A stretch of DNA of 64,000 nucleotides from Streptomyces natalensis ATCC 27448 (GTDB lineage Bacteria; Actinomycetota; Actinomycetes; Streptomycetales; Streptomycetaceae): assembly GCF_000935125.1 (NCBI RefSeq), contig NZ_JRKI01000034.1, positions 124,001 through 188,000 of the forward strand, written 5' to 3'. Position 1 is the stretch's first letter. Every line of letters begins with the position of its first letter. Positions 40,558 through 53,591 of the stretch are shown here, piece after piece. The notes beneath the pieces are model-generated. The model was given only the letters and a program-made list of their open reading frames with translations. It ran no database searches and was not told where the DNA came from. A program made the translations under genes and the position numbers.

Positions 40558-41823
40558 ATGGAGCTGACCGGACCCGGAGCCGTCCCCGCCCTGACCGCCG
40601 CGTACGAGGTGATCCGCCAACCCCTGGGCGAGATCCTGCCGCGGCTCTCCGGGGTGCTGGCCGGGCTCGTCGCGCACCGCGCGGCGGCCGAGCTGTCGAC
40701 GCACTGCGCACACTCGCCGTTCAAAACGCACGGCGATCCCGAGATCGCCGCCCGGCTCACCACGGCCGATCTGGCACCGCTGCTCGCCTCGGGCACCCCG
40801 GGGCGGCCCTGGCAGGGCACCCTCCGCCTCGCCGGTGCGGACCGGCCGGTGCTGGCGGTGACCAGCCAGGCGACGCCGCGGGGCGCGGTGCTGCTGCTCG
40901 TACGGGAGGACGGCGCGGCTCCCGTCGACGCCTCGGTGCTCGCCCTCGCGCAGGCGCTGTGGGACGTGGTGACCAGCCATTTCGACCGGCTGGCGACGGA
41001 GGCCGTGCCCGGTGCACTGGCCCGTTCGCGGACCGCCGCCGGGACCCGGGCGCGGGTGATCGCCGAGCTGGGCGAGGCGTATGCGGCCGCGTTCACCGGG
41101 CTGCTGGGGGTGCTGCGCAGCCGGGCCCTGGACGATGCTGCGGCGCGGGCCACCGCCACCGATCTGGCCGTCGCGGCGCTGGTGGAGCTGCGGGCGGACG
41201 CGGAGCGGGACCAGGAGATCGCCGAGGAGCCGGCCGGGCGGGCCTTCGCCCGGCTCGCCGATTCGCTGCGGCCGCTGGTGCGCTACAGCCCCGTACGGCT
41301 GGAGCTGGGCGCGCCGGAGTCGGCGCGGACGGTGGCCGCCGATGTGGCGCACACGGCGCGGGCGACGGTGCGGGCGGTGCTGCTGACGGTGCTGGAGCAG
41401 GACGGGGTGAGCCGGGTGCATGTGGGCTGGCGGCTCGCCGACGGCGAGCTGCGGGCGACGGTGCGCGACGACGGACCCGGCGCGCTGACCGCGCAGCGCC
41501 TGTCCGCCGGGCTGTTGCAGGAACGGCTCGATGTGCTGGGCGGGCGGCTGGCCGTGGACGCGGTGCCGGGGTGGGGCTCGACGGTGACGGCGACGATTCC
41601 GCTGGGCGCCGCCCAGGACCCGGCGCCCGATCCGCTCACCGCGCTGGGCGAGCGGGAGTTGCAGGTGCTGGCCCGTCTGGCGCTGGGGCAGCGTAACCGG
41701 GCGATTGCGGAGGAACTGCACATCAGCCAGTCGACGGTGAAGTTCCATGTCGCCAACATCCTGACCAAGCTGGGGGTGGAGTCGCGGGGCGAGGCGGCGG
41801 CGCTGTTCCATGCGGTGGCGTAG
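40558..41823 (+). CDS. LuxR-type regulator with internal histidine-kinase-like ATPase domain
   Basis: A 421-residue protein combining two output types. Residues 1-150 have no clear family (perhaps GAF-like); a helical middle follows. About 265-350 resembles a HATPase_c domain of NarL-type sensor kinases: VSRVHVGWRLADGELRATVR, then DDGPGALTAQRLSAGLLQER and VLGGRLAVDAVPGWGSTVTA. The last 65 residues are a LuxR HTH (LGERELQVLARLALGQRNRA, then LHISQSTVKFHVANILTKLG). Normally the ATPase sits in the kinase and the HTH in its partner regulator. ATG 40558 is chosen, seven bases after TACGCT, so probably leaderless; no receiver domain is seen. Confidence 0.8.
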   Translation: MELTGPGAVPALTAAYEVIRQPLGEILPRLSGVLAGLVAHRAAAELSTHCAHSPFKTHGDPEIAARLTTADLAPLLASGTPGRPWQGTLRLAGADRPVLAVTSQATPRGAVLLLVREDGAAPVDASVLALAQALWDVVTSHFDRLATEAVPGALARSRTAAGTRARVIAELGEAYAAAFTGLLGVLRSRALDDAAARATATDLAVAALVELRADAERDQEIAEEPAGRAFARLADSLRPLVRYSPVRLELGAPESARTVAADVAHTARATVRAVLLTVLEQDGVSRVHVGWRLADGELRATVRDDGPGALTAQRLSAGLLQERLDVLGGRLAVDAVPGWGSTVTATIPLGAAQDPAPDPLTALGERELQVLARLALGQRNRAIAEELHISQSTVKFHVANILTKLGVESRGEAAALFHAVA

Positions 41824-41998
41824 GGGCCTGCTCCGACCTGGGGCGCAGGGCCCGGCCCGTCGCCACTATGACGTACCTCACACACTTCGCCCCTCCGGTG
41901 CATGCACGGCAGCCCCTGGAGTGCCGTCCTACTCCATGTACTGACTGAACGAGCCGGGACGTGTGACCACGACCGTCAGCCGTGAGGGAGCAGCCGCG

Positions 41999-42412
41999 AT
42001 GCCCAGCGTCATCGACCACGCCGTCCAGGTCCGTCTCCTCGCCACCGCTCCCGGCCCGCAGGCGGTGCCCGCGGTGCTGCACTACGAGCCGGCCGACCCG
42101 CTGGCGGTACGGATGACGTTCCCGCCGGAGATCTCGCTGGACGGCGCCGCGGTCGACTGGGCGTTCGCGCGTGACCTGCTGGCCGAGGGGCTGTACGGCC
42201 CGGCCGGGCACGGCGATGTGCGGGTGCGGCCGTGCGGGGCGGAGCGCACGGTGATGGAGTTCCATGCGGACGAGGGCGTCGCCATGGTGCAGCTGCGGAC
42301 CGTGGACGTCCGGCTGTTCCTCGCGCGCTCCTACGACGCGGTGCCCGCGGGCCGGGAGCGGGCGCAGGCGGCCGTGGAGCGCGGGCTGGCGGAGCTTTTC
42401 GGGGCGGCCTGA
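41999..42412 (+). CDS. SsgA-like sporulation/cell-division regulator (copy 2)
   Basis: A 137-residue SALP, paralogue of the protein at 36159. Shared features: PSVIDHAVQVRLLATAPGPQ, then VPAVLHYEPADPLAVRMTFP and DWAFARDLLAEGLYGPAGHG, then VRVRPCGAERTVMEFHADEG and VRLFLARSYDAVPAGRERAQ. Family members assist septum-site selection or spore maturation. AGGGAG lies seven bases upstream of ATG 41999. It stands alone and ends before a strong terminator shared with the converging deacetylase gene. Confidence 0.9.
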   Translation: MPSVIDHAVQVRLLATAPGPQAVPAVLHYEPADPLAVRMTFPPEISLDGAAVDWAFARDLLAEGLYGPAGHGDVRVRPCGAERTVMEFHADEGVAMVQLRTVDVRLFLARSYDAVPAGRERAQAAVERGLAELFGAA

Positions 42413-42457
42413 GGGCCGTTCGAGGTGGCCTGTGACTTCGAGGTGCCTGAGACGCCG

Positions 42458-42490
42458 TCTTCCGGGCGGCCGCGGAAGCCGCCCGGAAGA
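42458..42490. terminator. Bidirectional terminator hairpin
   Basis: TCTTCCGGGCGGC (42458-42470) and GCCGCCCGGAAGA (42478-42490) make a perfect 13-bp stem around a 7-base loop, between the converging SsgA-like and deacetylase genes. Confidence 0.8.
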
Positions 42491-42514
42491 TGCTCGGTGG
42501 TGAAGACCCGGCCG

Positions 42515-43288
42515 TCAGCGCTGCGGGAATCCGAAGCCGTAGCCCTGCTGCTTCATCCACGGCAGCAGCCGGTCCAGCGACGCCACCGTGCGGGAGCGGT
42601 CGCCGCCGCCGTCGTGGAAGAGCACCGTCGGGCCGAGGTGCAGCTCGCCCTGCACCGTCGCCTCTATTCGCTCGACGCTGCCGCTTTCGAAGTCCTTGCT
42701 GTCGACGTTCCAGCCCAGCGGTCGCATCCCGTGGTCGGCGGCGAGCTTGCGGCTGTAGGGCGTGAAGGCGCCGCCGGGGGCGCGGTAGTACTCCACCTGG
42801 GCGCCGCCCGCCGCCTTCTCGATCATCTTCTGGGCGTCGAGGACCTGCTGCGCCTGATAGCTCTGCGGGCGGTGGTCCATGGCGGTGTTGTGGCTGACGG
42901 TGTGGTCGCACAGCTTGTGCCCGGCGGCCACCACCCGCTTGACCAGGTCGGGGTGGGCCGCGGCCTGCGGGCCGATCATGCAGAAGGTGGCCTTGACGTC
43001 GTACTTCTTGAGGACGTCGAGGACCTTGGGGGTCCACACCGGGTCCGGTCCGTCGTCGATGGTGATGTTCAGGCTGCGGCCGGGACGGTCCGAGGCGTGC
43101 ACGATCGACGTGTCCACCTTGACGCGCCGCGCCGCCGCCCTGTCCGCCGAGTCGACGGTATCGGCGCTGGCCTTTGCGGTGGCACCGGGCTGGACGAACG
43201 CGAGAATCCCCGCGGCGGTAAGTGACACGGCCGCCGCCGCGACCACTCCGATGATCCCGCCCTCTATGCCGAAGCGCCGCCGTCCCAT
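42515..43288 (-). CDS. Exported polysaccharide deacetylase (NodB domain)
   Basis: Removes N-acetyl groups from a glycan such as chitin or peptidoglycan. The 257-residue protein has one N-terminal membrane segment or uncleaved signal (GGIIGVVAAAAVSLTAAGIL) and then the five NodB motifs: ITIDDGPDP (catalytic-base and metal Asp), HTVSHNTAMDH (metal His pair), YYRAPGG, GWNVDSKDF and VLFHDGGGDR. The enzyme therefore works outside the membrane, as a metal-dependent hydrolase. ATG 43288 has no strong ribosome site. It is divergent from the two-component operon, 146 bases apart. Confidence 0.9.
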   Translation of the reverse strand: MGRRRFGIEGGIIGVVAAAAVSLTAAGILAFVQPGATAKASADTVDSADRAAARRVKVDTSIVHASDRPGRSLNITIDDGPDPVWTPKVLDVLKKYDVKATFCMIGPQAAAHPDLVKRVVAAGHKLCDHTVSHNTAMDHRPQSYQAQQVLDAQKMIEKAAGGAQVEYYRAPGGAFTPYSRKLAADHGMRPLGWNVDSKDFESGSVERIEATVQGELHLGPTVLFHDGGGDRSRTVASLDRLLPWMKQQGYGFGFPQR

Positions 43289-43434
43289 GTGAATCCCGTC
43301 CCTCGTGCGAAGCTCGTCTGCCTACGTCGGCGGTGGTGTCGTCGACGCACCGCCTTCACCACGTCAGATGCACGGAAGAGCGGGCAGGCTGCGCCTGTTA
43401 CGGATTCATCAAGAAACTCTTCGATACTGGACCC

Positions 43435-44135
43435 ATGCCACGTGTACTTCTGATCGAGGACGACGCCGCCGTACGGGACGGCGTGACCCTCGCGCTCCGG
43501 CGGCGCGGCCACGAGGTGGCGGCCGCCGCCAGCGGTGAGGAGGGGCTCGAGGCACTGCCGGGGTTCCGCCCGGACATCGTGCTGCTGGATCTGATGCTGC
43601 CCGGCAAGGACGGCTTCGAGATCTGCCGGCTGATCCGCGCCGAGCGGCAGCTGCCGATCATCATGCTCACCGCCCGCGGCGACGATCTGGACGTCGTGCT
43701 GGGCCTGGAGGCCGGCGCGGACGACTACATCGTCAAACCGGCCCGGGGCGAGGTCCTGGAGGCGCGTATCCGTGCGGTGCTGCGCCGTACGGCACTGCCC
43801 GCCGACGGCGAAACCGGTACGGAACCGGGGCCCGCGCCCGTCGAGACGTACGGGGAGCTGGCCATCGACCGGGCCGGGCTGGTCGTCGCCAAGGGCGGCC
43901 AGGATCTGGCGCTGGCCCCGTCGGAGATGAAGCTGCTGCTGTTCCTGTCGGCCACCCCGGGGCAGGTCTTCAGCCGCCAGCAGCTGCTGGAACACGTCTG
44001 GGAGCACAGCTATCACGGCGATGCGCGGCTGGTGGACGCCTGCGTCATGCGGCTGCGGACGAAGATAGAGGACACCCCGCGCAGCCCCCGTTACGTCCAG
44101 ACCGTACGCGGCTTCGGTTACCGCTTCGGGCCGCT

Positions 44136-44139
<4 letters not shown>
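43435..44139 (+). CDS. OmpR-family response regulator
   Basis: A 234-residue regulator. Receiver domain: LLIEDDAAVRDG with the acidic pocket, phospho-acceptor Asp52 in VLLDLMLPGKDGFE, and Lys near 102 in DYIVKPARGEVLE. The winged-helix output shows LALAPSEMKLLLFLSATPGQ, then FSRQQLLEHVWEHSYHGDAR and VQTVRGFGYRFGPL. The sequence is closest in memory to the Streptomyces AfsQ1/CseB group. ATG 43435 lies six bases after GATACT, so the message is likely leaderless. Its stop overlaps the kinase start (GTGA). Confidence 0.9.
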
Positions 44140-45724
<1,585 letters not shown>

Positions 45725-45728
<4 letters not shown>

Positions 45729-46318
45729 ACGCCCTGACGTCCCGCTTCGGCGGCCCGGCCCGTCGGCTCGCGGCGGGTTGCCTGGCGGGCGGTCTGCTGA
45801 CCGGCGCGCTGGCCGTTGCGCTGACCGGCTGCGGTATCGCCCCGACGGATGTGATCGATGCCGGGGAGCCCGCGAGCGGGGTGAAGGCCCCCGGCCAGCC
45901 CGCCGCCGATGTGCAGCTGTTCTTCTACGGCCCCAACGGGCTGCGCTCGGCGACCCGCCCCGCCAAGGCCCCGGCCGATCCGCAGACCGCCATCGATCTG
46001 CTGATGGACGGCCCCAACCACGCCGAACGCCAGCGCGGCCTGTCCAGCGTGCTGCCGAAGTTCCCCGGCCGGCTGCTCGCCACCACCGGCCGGGGCACCG
46101 TGCACCTCACGCTGCCCATGAACGCCAAACTGCTGGACTCCGCCTCGCTCAACCAGCTCGTGTGCACGGCGGCCAACGCCCGGGTCCCGGGCGACAAACC
46201 GCCGGGCAAGGTCACCGTCACGATCGTGGGCGACGGCGTCCGCGTCGGCCCGATGGTCTGCGGCGGCAACAACGCCTTCCCGGTGGTCCAGCCGAGCCCG
46301 GAGGCACCCGTGCGCTGA
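45725..46318 (+). CDS. GerMN-domain-like lipoprotein of the two-component operon
   Basis: A 197-residue lipoprotein: signal peptide ending in the lipobox LTGC, lipidated at Cys near residue 36. The mature part has QLFFYGPNGLRSATRPAKAP and PQTAIDLLMDGPNHAERQRG followed by LSSVLP, closely resembling the GerMN repeat found in LpqB. It is fused in operon with the kinase by an ATGA overlap. Gene order regulator-kinase-lipoprotein is like mtrA-mtrB-lpqB, but LpqB is about three times longer, with a beta-propeller missing here. It probably modulates the kinase from outside. Confidence 0.85.
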
Positions 46319-46407
46319 GGCCGCCGCACTGTCGGAGGGGCGCGTTACGGTGAAAGCGGCACTCGCGTGCCATCAGGACCGGCCGATCACCCCGGGAGAC
46401 CCACGCG

Positions 46408-46809
46408 ATGACCGAGCGCAAACCGCCTGGCGTCGACTTCGAGAGCTGGGTGGACAAGCAGATCCGCGAGGCGACCGAGCGCGGCGACTTCGCCGACCTT
46501 CCCGGCAAGGGCAAGCCGCTGCCGCATCTCGACCAGCCGTACGACGAGCTGTGGTGGATCAAGGACAAGATGGCGCGCGAGCACGTCTCGTATCTGCCGC
46601 CGTCGCTCGCGCTGCGCAAGGAGGCCGAGGAGGCCCTGGAGGCCGCGTCCCGGGCCCCGACGGAGGCGGCCCTGCGCCGCATTCTGACGGACATCAACGG
46701 GCGCATCCGTGCGGCCATGCGGACACCGCTCGAAGGACCGCCGCTCGGCCTCACGCCGTTCGACATCGACGCGGAGGCCGGTAAGTGGCGTGCGCGGCAC
46801 GGGAGTTGA
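46408..46809 (+). CDS. DUF1992 (DnaJ-homologue subfamily C member 28-like) protein
   Basis: A 133-residue protein of the DUF1992 family. It shows FESWVDKQIREATERGDFAD, then LPGKGKPLPHLDQPYDELWW, the defining motif with LPGxGKPL. DWWIKDK is replaced by LWWIKDKMAREHVSYLPPSL. Predicted all-helical and cytoplasmic; the eukaryotic relative has a J-domain but this one does not. The function is unknown. GGGAGA precedes ATG 46408 by eight bases. It is 89 bases downstream of the lipoprotein and is probably separately transcribed. Confidence 0.87.
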   Translation: MTERKPPGVDFESWVDKQIREATERGDFADLPGKGKPLPHLDQPYDELWWIKDKMAREHVSYLPPSLALRKEAEEALEAASRAPTEAALRRILTDINGRIRAAMRTPLEGPPLGLTPFDIDAEAGKWRARHGS

Positions 46810-46862
46810 GCCGCGCGTGCGATCCCGGGACGGAGGGTGACCGGTATGGGAGGTGACCACCG

Positions 46863-48128
46863 TCACCGCGCCAGCCGCACCCTGAGGAACCGCGGCCGGT
46901 AGAGCTCCACGTTCCCGTTGACCTGCGGGTCCGCCGGGCCCGGTCCGAGCCGGTTGACGTCGTAGCTGAGCAGCAGCCGCCCGCCGGGCGCGGTGAGCTC
47001 GGGATGCGCCTGCGGGTTGTAGGCGGCCACGTACTGCGGCTGGTCGGCGGCGGGCCTCGGTGGGGTGAGGCGACCGTGGGGGCCGTGCCAGGGGCCGCGG
47101 GGCGAGCAGGACCAGTAGCTGGTGATGGTGCGCAGTCCGGCAGTGCCGCGGCCGGCGGTGTCCATGGTGAACAGCACCCAGGTGCCCCCGTCCCGCACGA
47201 CGCTGTACGCGCTGCCCACGCCGCGCCGCCCGCCCGCGCGCAGCACCGGCGCGGCGCGGTCGGCCCGCCGCTGCCAGCGGGCGCCGTCCCAGAACCGCCA
47301 GCGGTCCCCCTCGGCGAGCCGTCCGGTCGGGACCCGGGCCAGATAGGCGCTGGAGGCGGGGGCGGACGGCGGATCGTCGCCGCCGAAGACATAGGTCCAG
47401 GCGCCGTCGGTGACCGCCGCGGTCCCGTACAGGACCCGTCGGCCCGGGTCGGCGACGGCGGACCCGCCGACGGCCGCGGAGATCTCCTCCAGCCGCAGAC
47501 CGGGCAGCGAGAGCGTGGCGACCTCGGTGCTGCGCGGCACCCCGAAGGCCCAGGGGCCGGTCCCCGGCGTGCGGTTCCACAGCAGGACGCGGACGACCTG
47601 CTCCCGGCTGCCCGGTGTACGGGGTTCCACGCTCGCGCGGACCGGCCAGCGCCAGCCGCCGCCCCGGGGGTCGGGGAAGTACGGCCCCGGAGCGGCGGGG
47701 GTGCCGCCGGTCAGGGTGCGCTCCGGTCGTCCCGAACGGTCCGTCACCACAAGGGAGTTGTGCCGCAGATAGGGGGTGCCGCCCTGGTCGGCGGTGCGCC
47801 AGCGGTACGGCCGTCCCTGCGGGTTGGGCGGTGGCTGCACCCGGTCGAGAAAGGTGTCGGAGAAGAGCCACAGCGTCCGGCCGTCGGGCAGCCGCACCGA
47901 GTGGGTGCCGTCGCCGCCGGTCCAGTCGTCCAGGCGGGTGTTGTCGTCACCGTATCGGGCGAAGGCGGTGGTATATCCCGAATCGGTGGACCAGTCGGCG
48001 ATCCGGCGTCCGGTACAGGCGGCCGTGCGGTCCGGGGCGCCGGACCGGGGCAGCGCCCACAGCAGGAAGGCGGCGATCAGGGCCAGGGCGGCGGCGGTCG
48101 CGGTGCGGGCGAGCGGAGACCTGGACAT
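46863..48128 (-). CDS. Secreted DUF4185 beta-propeller protein
   Basis: A 421-residue exported protein. The N-terminus (ATAAALALIAAFLLWALPRS) is a signal or anchor segment. The body is a five-bladed propeller-like DUF4185 domain: DDNTRLDDWTGGDGTHSVRL then LPDGRTLWLFSDTFLDRVQP is the family's first blade, with later GGWRWPVRASVEPRTPGSRE, then TYVFGGDDPPSAPASSAYLA and GPWHGPHGRLTPPRPAADQP. Relatives are putative glycoside hydrolases, but catalytic residues are not established. ATG 48128 has GAGGAG four bases upstream. It is divergent from the mutase operon. Confidence 0.82.
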   Translation of the reverse strand: MSRSPLARTATAAALALIAAFLLWALPRSGAPDRTAACTGRRIADWSTDSGYTTAFARYGDDNTRLDDWTGGDGTHSVRLPDGRTLWLFSDTFLDRVQPPPNPQGRPYRWRTADQGGTPYLRHNSLVVTDRSGRPERTLTGGTPAAPGPYFPDPRGGGWRWPVRASVEPRTPGSREQVVRVLLWNRTPGTGPWAFGVPRSTEVATLSLPGLRLEEISAAVGGSAVADPGRRVLYGTAAVTDGAWTYVFGGDDPPSAPASSAYLARVPTGRLAEGDRWRFWDGARWQRRADRAAPVLRAGGRRGVGSAYSVVRDGGTWVLFTMDTAGRGTAGLRTITSYWSCSPRGPWHGPHGRLTPPRPAADQPQYVAAYNPQAHPELTAPGGRLLLSYDVNRLGPGPADPQVNGNVELYRPRFLRVRLAR

Positions 48129-48299
48129 CGTGCTCCTCTGGGGGCCCTGCTCCTCAAGAGCTCGGGGGAGGGTGCCGCGCCCACCGTACTGAACCGCCTC
48201 GATGTCGGCCCGAATACGGACAAACGCCAGGCCAAAGAGGGCAAGGTCACAGCCGGAGCCCCTGCTCCAGCTAACGGTCGTTCGCCTAGCCTGCTGCAC

Positions 48300-50167
48300 A
48301 TGACCGCCGAGTCCCCCGAACTCCCCCTGGCCTCCGCATTCCCGGACGCGGACCGAGCCCAGTGGCAGCGCCTCGTCGAAGGCGTGCTGCACAAATCGGG
48401 CGTCACGCAAGCCGCCGGTGCCGCCGCCGAGGACGCGCTCGCCACGGATCTCCAGGACGGGATCCGCATCCGCCCGCTCTACACCGCCGAGGACGCCCAG
48501 TCCGCCGCCGGCCACCCCGGCTTCCCGCCCTTCGTACGCGCCGGCCGCCCCGAGGGCACCGCCGTGTCCGGATGGGACGTACGCCAGCGGCACGCCGACA
48601 CCGATCCCCGGCGCGCCAACGAGGCCGTCCTCGCCGACCTGGAGAACGGCGTCACCTCGCTGTGGCTGACCGTCGGCGACGGCGGCGTCCCGGTGGCGGC
48701 GCTGCCGCAGGCACTCCAGGGTGTCTATCTGGACCTGGCCGCCGTGGCCCTGGACCCCGGCGCCGCCTTCGGCGAGGCCGCCGAGGAGCTCCTGAAGCTC
48801 TGTAGGGCCTCCGGCGTGGCGCTGTCCGAGGCATCGGGCAACCTGGGCGCCGATCCGCTCGGCCTGCTGGCCCGTACGGGCGACGACGGCGCGCTGGACG
48901 AGCAGTTGGCCTCGGCCGCCCGCCTCGCACAGCGGTGCAGCAAAGACTCCCCCCGGCTGCGGGCGCTGGCCGTGGACGCACTGCCGTACCACGAGGCAGG
49001 CGGCTCCACCGCCGAGGAGCTGGGCGCCTCGCTGGCCACCGGCGTGGCCTATCTGCGGGCGCTGACCGGCGCCGGCCTCGGCGTCGATGACGCCTGCCGG
49101 CAGCTGGAGTTCCGCTATGCGGCCACCGCGGACCAGTTCCTGACCATCGCCAAACTCCGCGCGGCCCGCCGGCTGTGGGCCCGCGTCGCCGAGGTGTGCG
49201 GCGCCTCTCCAGAGGCGTCCGCGCAGCGCCAGCACGCGGTCACCTCCACGGTGATGATGACCCGTCGGGACCCCTGGGTGAACATGCTGCGCACCACGGT
49301 CGCCGGGCTGTCGGCGGGCGTGGGCGGCGCGGACGCGGTGACGGTGCTGCCGTTCGACGCGGCGCTGGGCCTGCCCGATGCGTTCGCCCGCCGGATCGCC
49401 CGTAACACCCAGTCCGTGCTGCTGGAGGAGTCGCATCTGTCCCGGGTGATCGACCCGGCGGGCGGTTCCTGGTACGTGGAGCGGCTCACCGACGAACTGG
49501 CCGCGGCCGCCTGGGCGTTCTTCCAGGAGATCGAGGGCGCGGGCGGCCAGGCCGCGGCGCTGCGCTCGGGGATGCTCGCCGGGCGGCTGGCGCAGACATG
49601 GGAGCGGCGCACCCGGGAGCTGGCGCACCGCCGCGAACCGGTCACCGGTGTCAGCGAGTTCCCGCATCTGGCCGAACAGCCCGTCCACCGCGAACCGGCC
49701 CCGGCGCCGGTGGGCGGGGGGCTGCCGCGGGTGCGGCGCGACGATGCCTACGAGCGGCTGCGGTCCCGGTCCGATGCGCATCTGGCGGCCACCGGGGAGC
49801 GCCCCAAGGTCTTTTTGGCCGCCCTCGGTCCGGTGGCGGCGCACACCGCGCGGGTGACCTTCGCCGCCAATCTCTTCCAGGCGGGCGGTATCGAGACCGT
49901 CCAGGAAGCGGTGGACGCCGAGACGGTGGGCGAGGCGTTCGCCCGCAGCGGCGCGCAGATCGCCTGCCTGTGTGCGAGCGATGCGGTCTACGGCGAGCAG
50001 GCGGCGGGCGTGGTGGCCGCGCTGAAGTCGGCGGGGGCGCGGCGGGTGCACCTGGCGGGCAAGCGCCGGGAGGAATTCGTAGAGGCCGGTGTGGACACCT
50101 TCGTCTTCGCGGGCTGCGATGCGGTCGAGACGCTGTCCTCGGCCCTGGATGTCACGGAGGTGGCGTG

Positions 50168-50168
<1 letters not shown>
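48300..50168 (+). CDS. mutA: Methylmalonyl-CoA mutase small (beta) subunit
   Basis: A 622-residue non-catalytic partner of the B12-dependent mutase that interconverts methylmalonyl-CoA and succinyl-CoA. The TIM-barrel half has IRPLYTAEDAQSAAGHPGFP, then FRYAATADQFLTIAKLRAAR and VTSTVMMTRRDPWVNMLRTT. The C-terminal B12-like domain retains the fold but lacks the cobalt-ligand motif DxHxxG (the position reads LGPVAAHTARVTFAANLF), as is normal for this subunit. ATG 48300 follows TAGCCT (48287-48292) by seven bases, so the mRNA is likely leaderless. The mutB start overlaps its stop. Confidence 0.92.
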
Positions 50169-52393
<2,225 letters not shown>

Positions 52394-52403
52394 GCGGGGG
52401 GTC

Positions 52404-53447
52404 ATGCCTGCGACGATCGATGTCGAACGGTACGCCGAGGGGGTGCGGGCGGGTTCGCGCGCCTGGATCGCCCGCGCCGTCACCCTGGTGGAGTCCACCC
52501 GTCCCGACCACCGGGCGGCGGCCCAGCGGCTGTTGGTGACGCTGCTGCCGTACTCGGGTGCGGCTCGGCGGGTGGGCATCAGCGGGGTGCCGGGCGTCGG
52601 AAAGTCGACCTTCATCGATGCGCTGGGGTCGCTGCTGACGGGCCTGGGCCACCGGGTCGCGGTGCTCGCCGTGGATCCGTCCTCCACCCGTACCGGCGGC
52701 TCCATTCTGGGCGACAAGACCCGGATGGAGCGGCTGGCGACGGACCCGGCGGCGTTTGTGCGCCCCTCCCCCACGTCCGGCACGCTGGGCGGGGTGGCGC
52801 GGGCGACCCGCGAGTCCATCGTCGTGATGGAGGCGGCGGGCTATGACGTCGTCCTGGTGGAGACGGTCGGCGTCGGCCAGTCCGAGACCACCGTGGCCAA
52901 TATGGTCGACACCTTCCTGCTGCTGACGCTGGCCCGCACCGGCGATCAGCTCCAGGGCATCAAGAAGGGCGTCCTGGAGCTGGCGGACCTGGTGTCCGTC
53001 AACAAGGCGGACGGTCCGCACGAGCGGGACGCGCGCTCGGCGGCCCGCGAACTGGCGGGTGCGCTACGGCTGTTGCGCCCCCAAGCTCTCGACGACGCTC
53101 GAGCAGGGGGGACCCCCACCGCCGACGCGGTGTGGACGCCGCCGGTCCTGACGTGCAGCGCCCGGGAGGGCACCGGGCTGAAGGCGGTGTGGGAGCGGAT
53201 CGAGCAGCACCGCGCCCTGCTGGACTCCACCGGCGCCCTGGCCGAGCGGCGCCGGGCCCAGCAGGTCGACTGGACGTGGTCGATGGTCCGCGAGCGGCTG
53301 ATGGACCGCCTTCAGGAGCATCCGGACGTGCGCCGCCTCGGGCCCGAAGTCGAGCGGGAGGTCCGCGAGGGCACCCTCACCGCGACGCTTGCGGCCGAGC
53401 GCCTGCTGGACGCCTTCGGCCTTCCGGACGCTCCTCAAGTCCCCTGA
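52404..53447 (+). CDS. meaB: MeaB-type GTPase chaperone of methylmalonyl-CoA mutase
   Basis: A 347-residue G3E GTPase that protects the mutase and gates cofactor loading. P-loop VGISGVPGVGKSTFIDALGS; switch/Walker-B region VLVETVGVGQSETTVANMVD; base-recognition motif VNKADGP; and Glu/Asp-rich RTGGSILGDKTRM. C-terminal dimerisation arm from about 300. Between LRLLRP and WTPPVLT it has about 13 extra residues (QALDDARAGGTPT) compared with family members I remember; these come from the 39-bp palindromic insert at 53082-53120. ATG 52404 lies 10 bases after the mutB stop, with GGGGGG as ribosome site. Confidence 0.93.
   Translation: MPATIDVERYAEGVRAGSRAWIARAVTLVESTRPDHRAAAQRLLVTLLPYSGAARRVGISGVPGVGKSTFIDALGSLLTGLGHRVAVLAVDPSSTRTGGSILGDKTRMERLATDPAAFVRPSPTSGTLGGVARATRESIVVMEAAGYDVVLVETVGVGQSETTVANMVDTFLLLTLARTGDQLQGIKKGVLELADLVSVNKADGPHERDARSAARELAGALRLLRPQALDDARAGGTPTADAVWTPPVLTCSAREGTGLKAVWERIEQHRALLDSTGALAERRRAQQVDWTWSMVRERLMDRLQEHPDVRRLGPEVEREVREGTLTATLAAERLLDAFGLPDAPQVP
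53082..53120. mobile_element. 39-bp palindromic repeat element inserted in meaB
   Basis: The stretch contains CTCGA-CGACGC-TCGAG (53088-53103) and GGGGG-GA-CCCCC (53106-53117), i.e. two small hairpins, and it is preceded by five C. Its length is a multiple of three and it adds QALDDARAGGTPT to the protein where homologues have none. I recall near-identical sequences (GCTCTCGGCTTCGCTCGAGC followed by a G-run/C-run) as dispersed short repeats in Streptomyces genomes, so this is probably a REP/MITE-like copy. No other copy was noticed in this window. Confidence 0.65.
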
Positions 53448-53591
53448 TACGCAAGGTGGTTGGGGCTGCTCAGCCGCACATCTGAGTAGCTGCACTCATG
53501 CGCCTCCCGGGCCCGGCCCCGAAGATGTCGGTGACACGTCGCACCGATCGGGCCCGGGGGCGCAGGCCGCCTACACAGACGCCGCCTCGCG

